Shown: positions 63,217 to 64,000 of the stretch, in pieces | Layout of the letters: the number at the start of each line of letters is the position of its first letter | Numbering within the stretch: the first letter of the stretch is position 1 | Source: Paenimyroides aestuarii | GTDB taxonomy: Bacteria; Bacteroidota; Bacteroidia; Flavobacteriales; Flavobacteriaceae | DNA: 64,000 bases | Reading direction: 5' to 3' | Assembly (NCBI RefSeq): GCF_024628805.1 | Contig: NZ_CP102382.1 | Location: 2,232,001 to 2,296,000 of the forward strand | The notes under the pieces: generated by a model | Told to the model about the DNA's origin: nothing | Database searches by the model: none | The model's input: the letters and a program-made list of their open reading frames with translations, nothing else | Made by a program: the position numbers and the translations under genes

Positions 63217-63275
63217 ATTTGATACCATATTTCCCTGAAAGGGATATAGAACCCAACCCAATGCATTGGTGGTTG
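63217..63275 (+). repeat. Two adjacent inverted repeats, possible dispersed element
   Basis: tatttccct/agggatata form one hairpin (63226-63247). A 12-base perfect palindrome ccaatgcattgg (63258-63269) lies after it. The style recalls the short structured dispersed repeats found in Bacteroidota intergenic regions. Only one copy is seen in the window. Confidence 0.4.
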
Positions 63276-63341
63276 AGAATAAACCTTTAACAATCAAAAC
63301 ACCACAAACAATTTGAAACAAACATTTTTAACCCCAATTTT

Positions 63342-64000
63342 ATGAAAATCAACCTAATCATTCAAATTCTAATTATTTCTATTGCACTTGTATCCTGTTC
63401 AGAGAAAGGATTTGAAAAAGCTGAATCCAAATCGGAATATCTAGCCGAAATGGAAAGTCTTTCAGAAGGTTCCTTAAAAAACCAACTTCAAAAAGATGTA
63501 GATTTCATTCAAAATCAAGTAGATGAAGTAAGTGGCCTTACCTTTTATTTTACGATGTCTTTTGGCTTTGGTGATGGCGAAATGAAGGAAGAAATAGACA
63601 CGGCAGATTGGTTTCGTTTAGCTGATGAAGATTCAATTCGATTGGATTTTCAACATATAAAAGATTCAATTTCTACAAAACAGAAATACCAACTTCCAAA
63701 CTCAACTTTTGATTTTGACTCAGAGAATTATGACTATGATTTTTCCTATTTAGAAACCAATGATTTGCAATATGAAATCAAAGAAATTTATGCCCAAAAT
63801 AAAAGGTTATCACCAACAAAAATTGGACTTGAACGTGCGGATAGTCTTTTGGTGAAAATTGACTATACGTTTCCCAAAAGTTTGGACACATTGGTTTTGG
63901 ATAGATCGGCAAAAGATTCGGTTTTGTTTAAAAACCACCTCATCAAAATCGACACCGTTGGTGCAGAAAGAATTGGGCTGAAAATTCCGATGGATTTGTA
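63342..64000 (+). CDS. Hypothetical lipoprotein (partial)
   Basis: Open for 219 codons to the window end. Signal and lipobox (SIALVSC, Cys19), then a coiled-coil-like start (SLKNQLQKDVDFIQNQ) and a soluble body with TFYFTMSFGFGDGE and IKIDTVGAERIGLKIPM. No family recognised. It follows the DUF run after a terminator and the repeat. Confidence 0.65.
   Translation, partial: MKINLIIQILIISIALVSCSEKGFEKAESKSEYLAEMESLSEGSLKNQLQKDVDFIQNQVDEVSGLTFYFTMSFGFGDGEMKEEIDTADWFRLADEDSIRLDFQHIKDSISTKQKYQLPNSTFDFDSENYDYDFSYLETNDLQYEIKEIYAQNKRLSPTKIGLERADSLLVKIDYTFPKSLDTLVLDRSAKDSVLFKNHLIKIDTVGAERIGLKIPMDL

Noticed and set aside
1..64000. CRISPR arrays, tRNA or rRNA genes
   Set aside because: No spaced direct repeats and no TTCGAATCC-type T-loops or rRNA motifs were seen by eye; short tRNAs could be missed.

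Overview
The window looks like the chromosome of a flavobacterium (Bacteroidota, Flavobacteriaceae). The DNA is AT-rich. Several promoters fit the Bacteroidota pattern (TTTG, 19-21 bases, TAnnTTTG), and the genes include family-typical ones: SIMPL, LETM1-related, DUF4294, a RimB-RimK fusion, menaquinone genes, and a TonB receptor under a cobalamin riboswitch. Most of the window is ordinary housekeeping sequence in short operons. I see no rRNA, tRNA or CRISPR array.

Layout. 0-2.3 kb (minus): DUF423 protein, transglutaminase-like protein, a substrate-binding-fold protein without signal peptide, and a small protein. 2.3-5.6 kb: SUI1/YciH factor and a nucleoside phosphorylase, then an IS1182-family element lying exactly between two convergent genes. 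5.6-13.6 kb: MATE pump, small envelope proteins, two PH-domain membrane proteins, then an alpha/beta hydrolase, MenA, a metallo-beta-lactamase-fold hydrolase and MenC (menaquinone). 13.6-22.3 kb (minus): a TPR sensor kinase with a kinase-like partner, LETM1-related protein, SIMPL protein, RimB-RimK fusion, and metK behind a SAM-II-like riboswitch. 22.4-32.9 kb: DUF4142 lipoprotein, ATP-cone/Mrr-type nuclease, LpdA, ABC exporter, TruA, M64 peptidase, YfcE-like phosphoesterase, bestrophin, DUF2461, K+ channel. 33-35 kb: a decayed cyanophycin synthetase N-terminal fragment followed by YtxH and CsbD stress genes. 35-49 kb: M42 peptidase, DUF4294, dnaX (split by a 10-A run), CvfB, PheT, DCC protein, MutS2, Ung, AroC. 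49.2-52.8 kb: an unannotated IS4-family transposase remnant, then a B12 uptake operon (beta-propeller lipoprotein and TonB receptor) under a cobalamin riboswitch.

52.9-64 kb is the most accessory-looking part. It is a long co-oriented run of DUF4261, DUF1266, DUF695-RraB, DUF3592 and unnamed lipoprotein or membrane genes. A TPR-lipoprotein LytS-type kinase and a LytTR regulator sit inside it. It continues past the window end and is the best candidate for an undescribed envelope, stress or immunity system, but its function cannot be read from the sequence.

The most checkable anomalies are the dnaX frame break at A10, the IS1182 element whose outer ends are the two arms of a terminator hairpin, the two pseudogenes (cphA fragment and IS4 remnant), and the metK riboswitch whose 3' conserved element overlaps an alternative hairpin.
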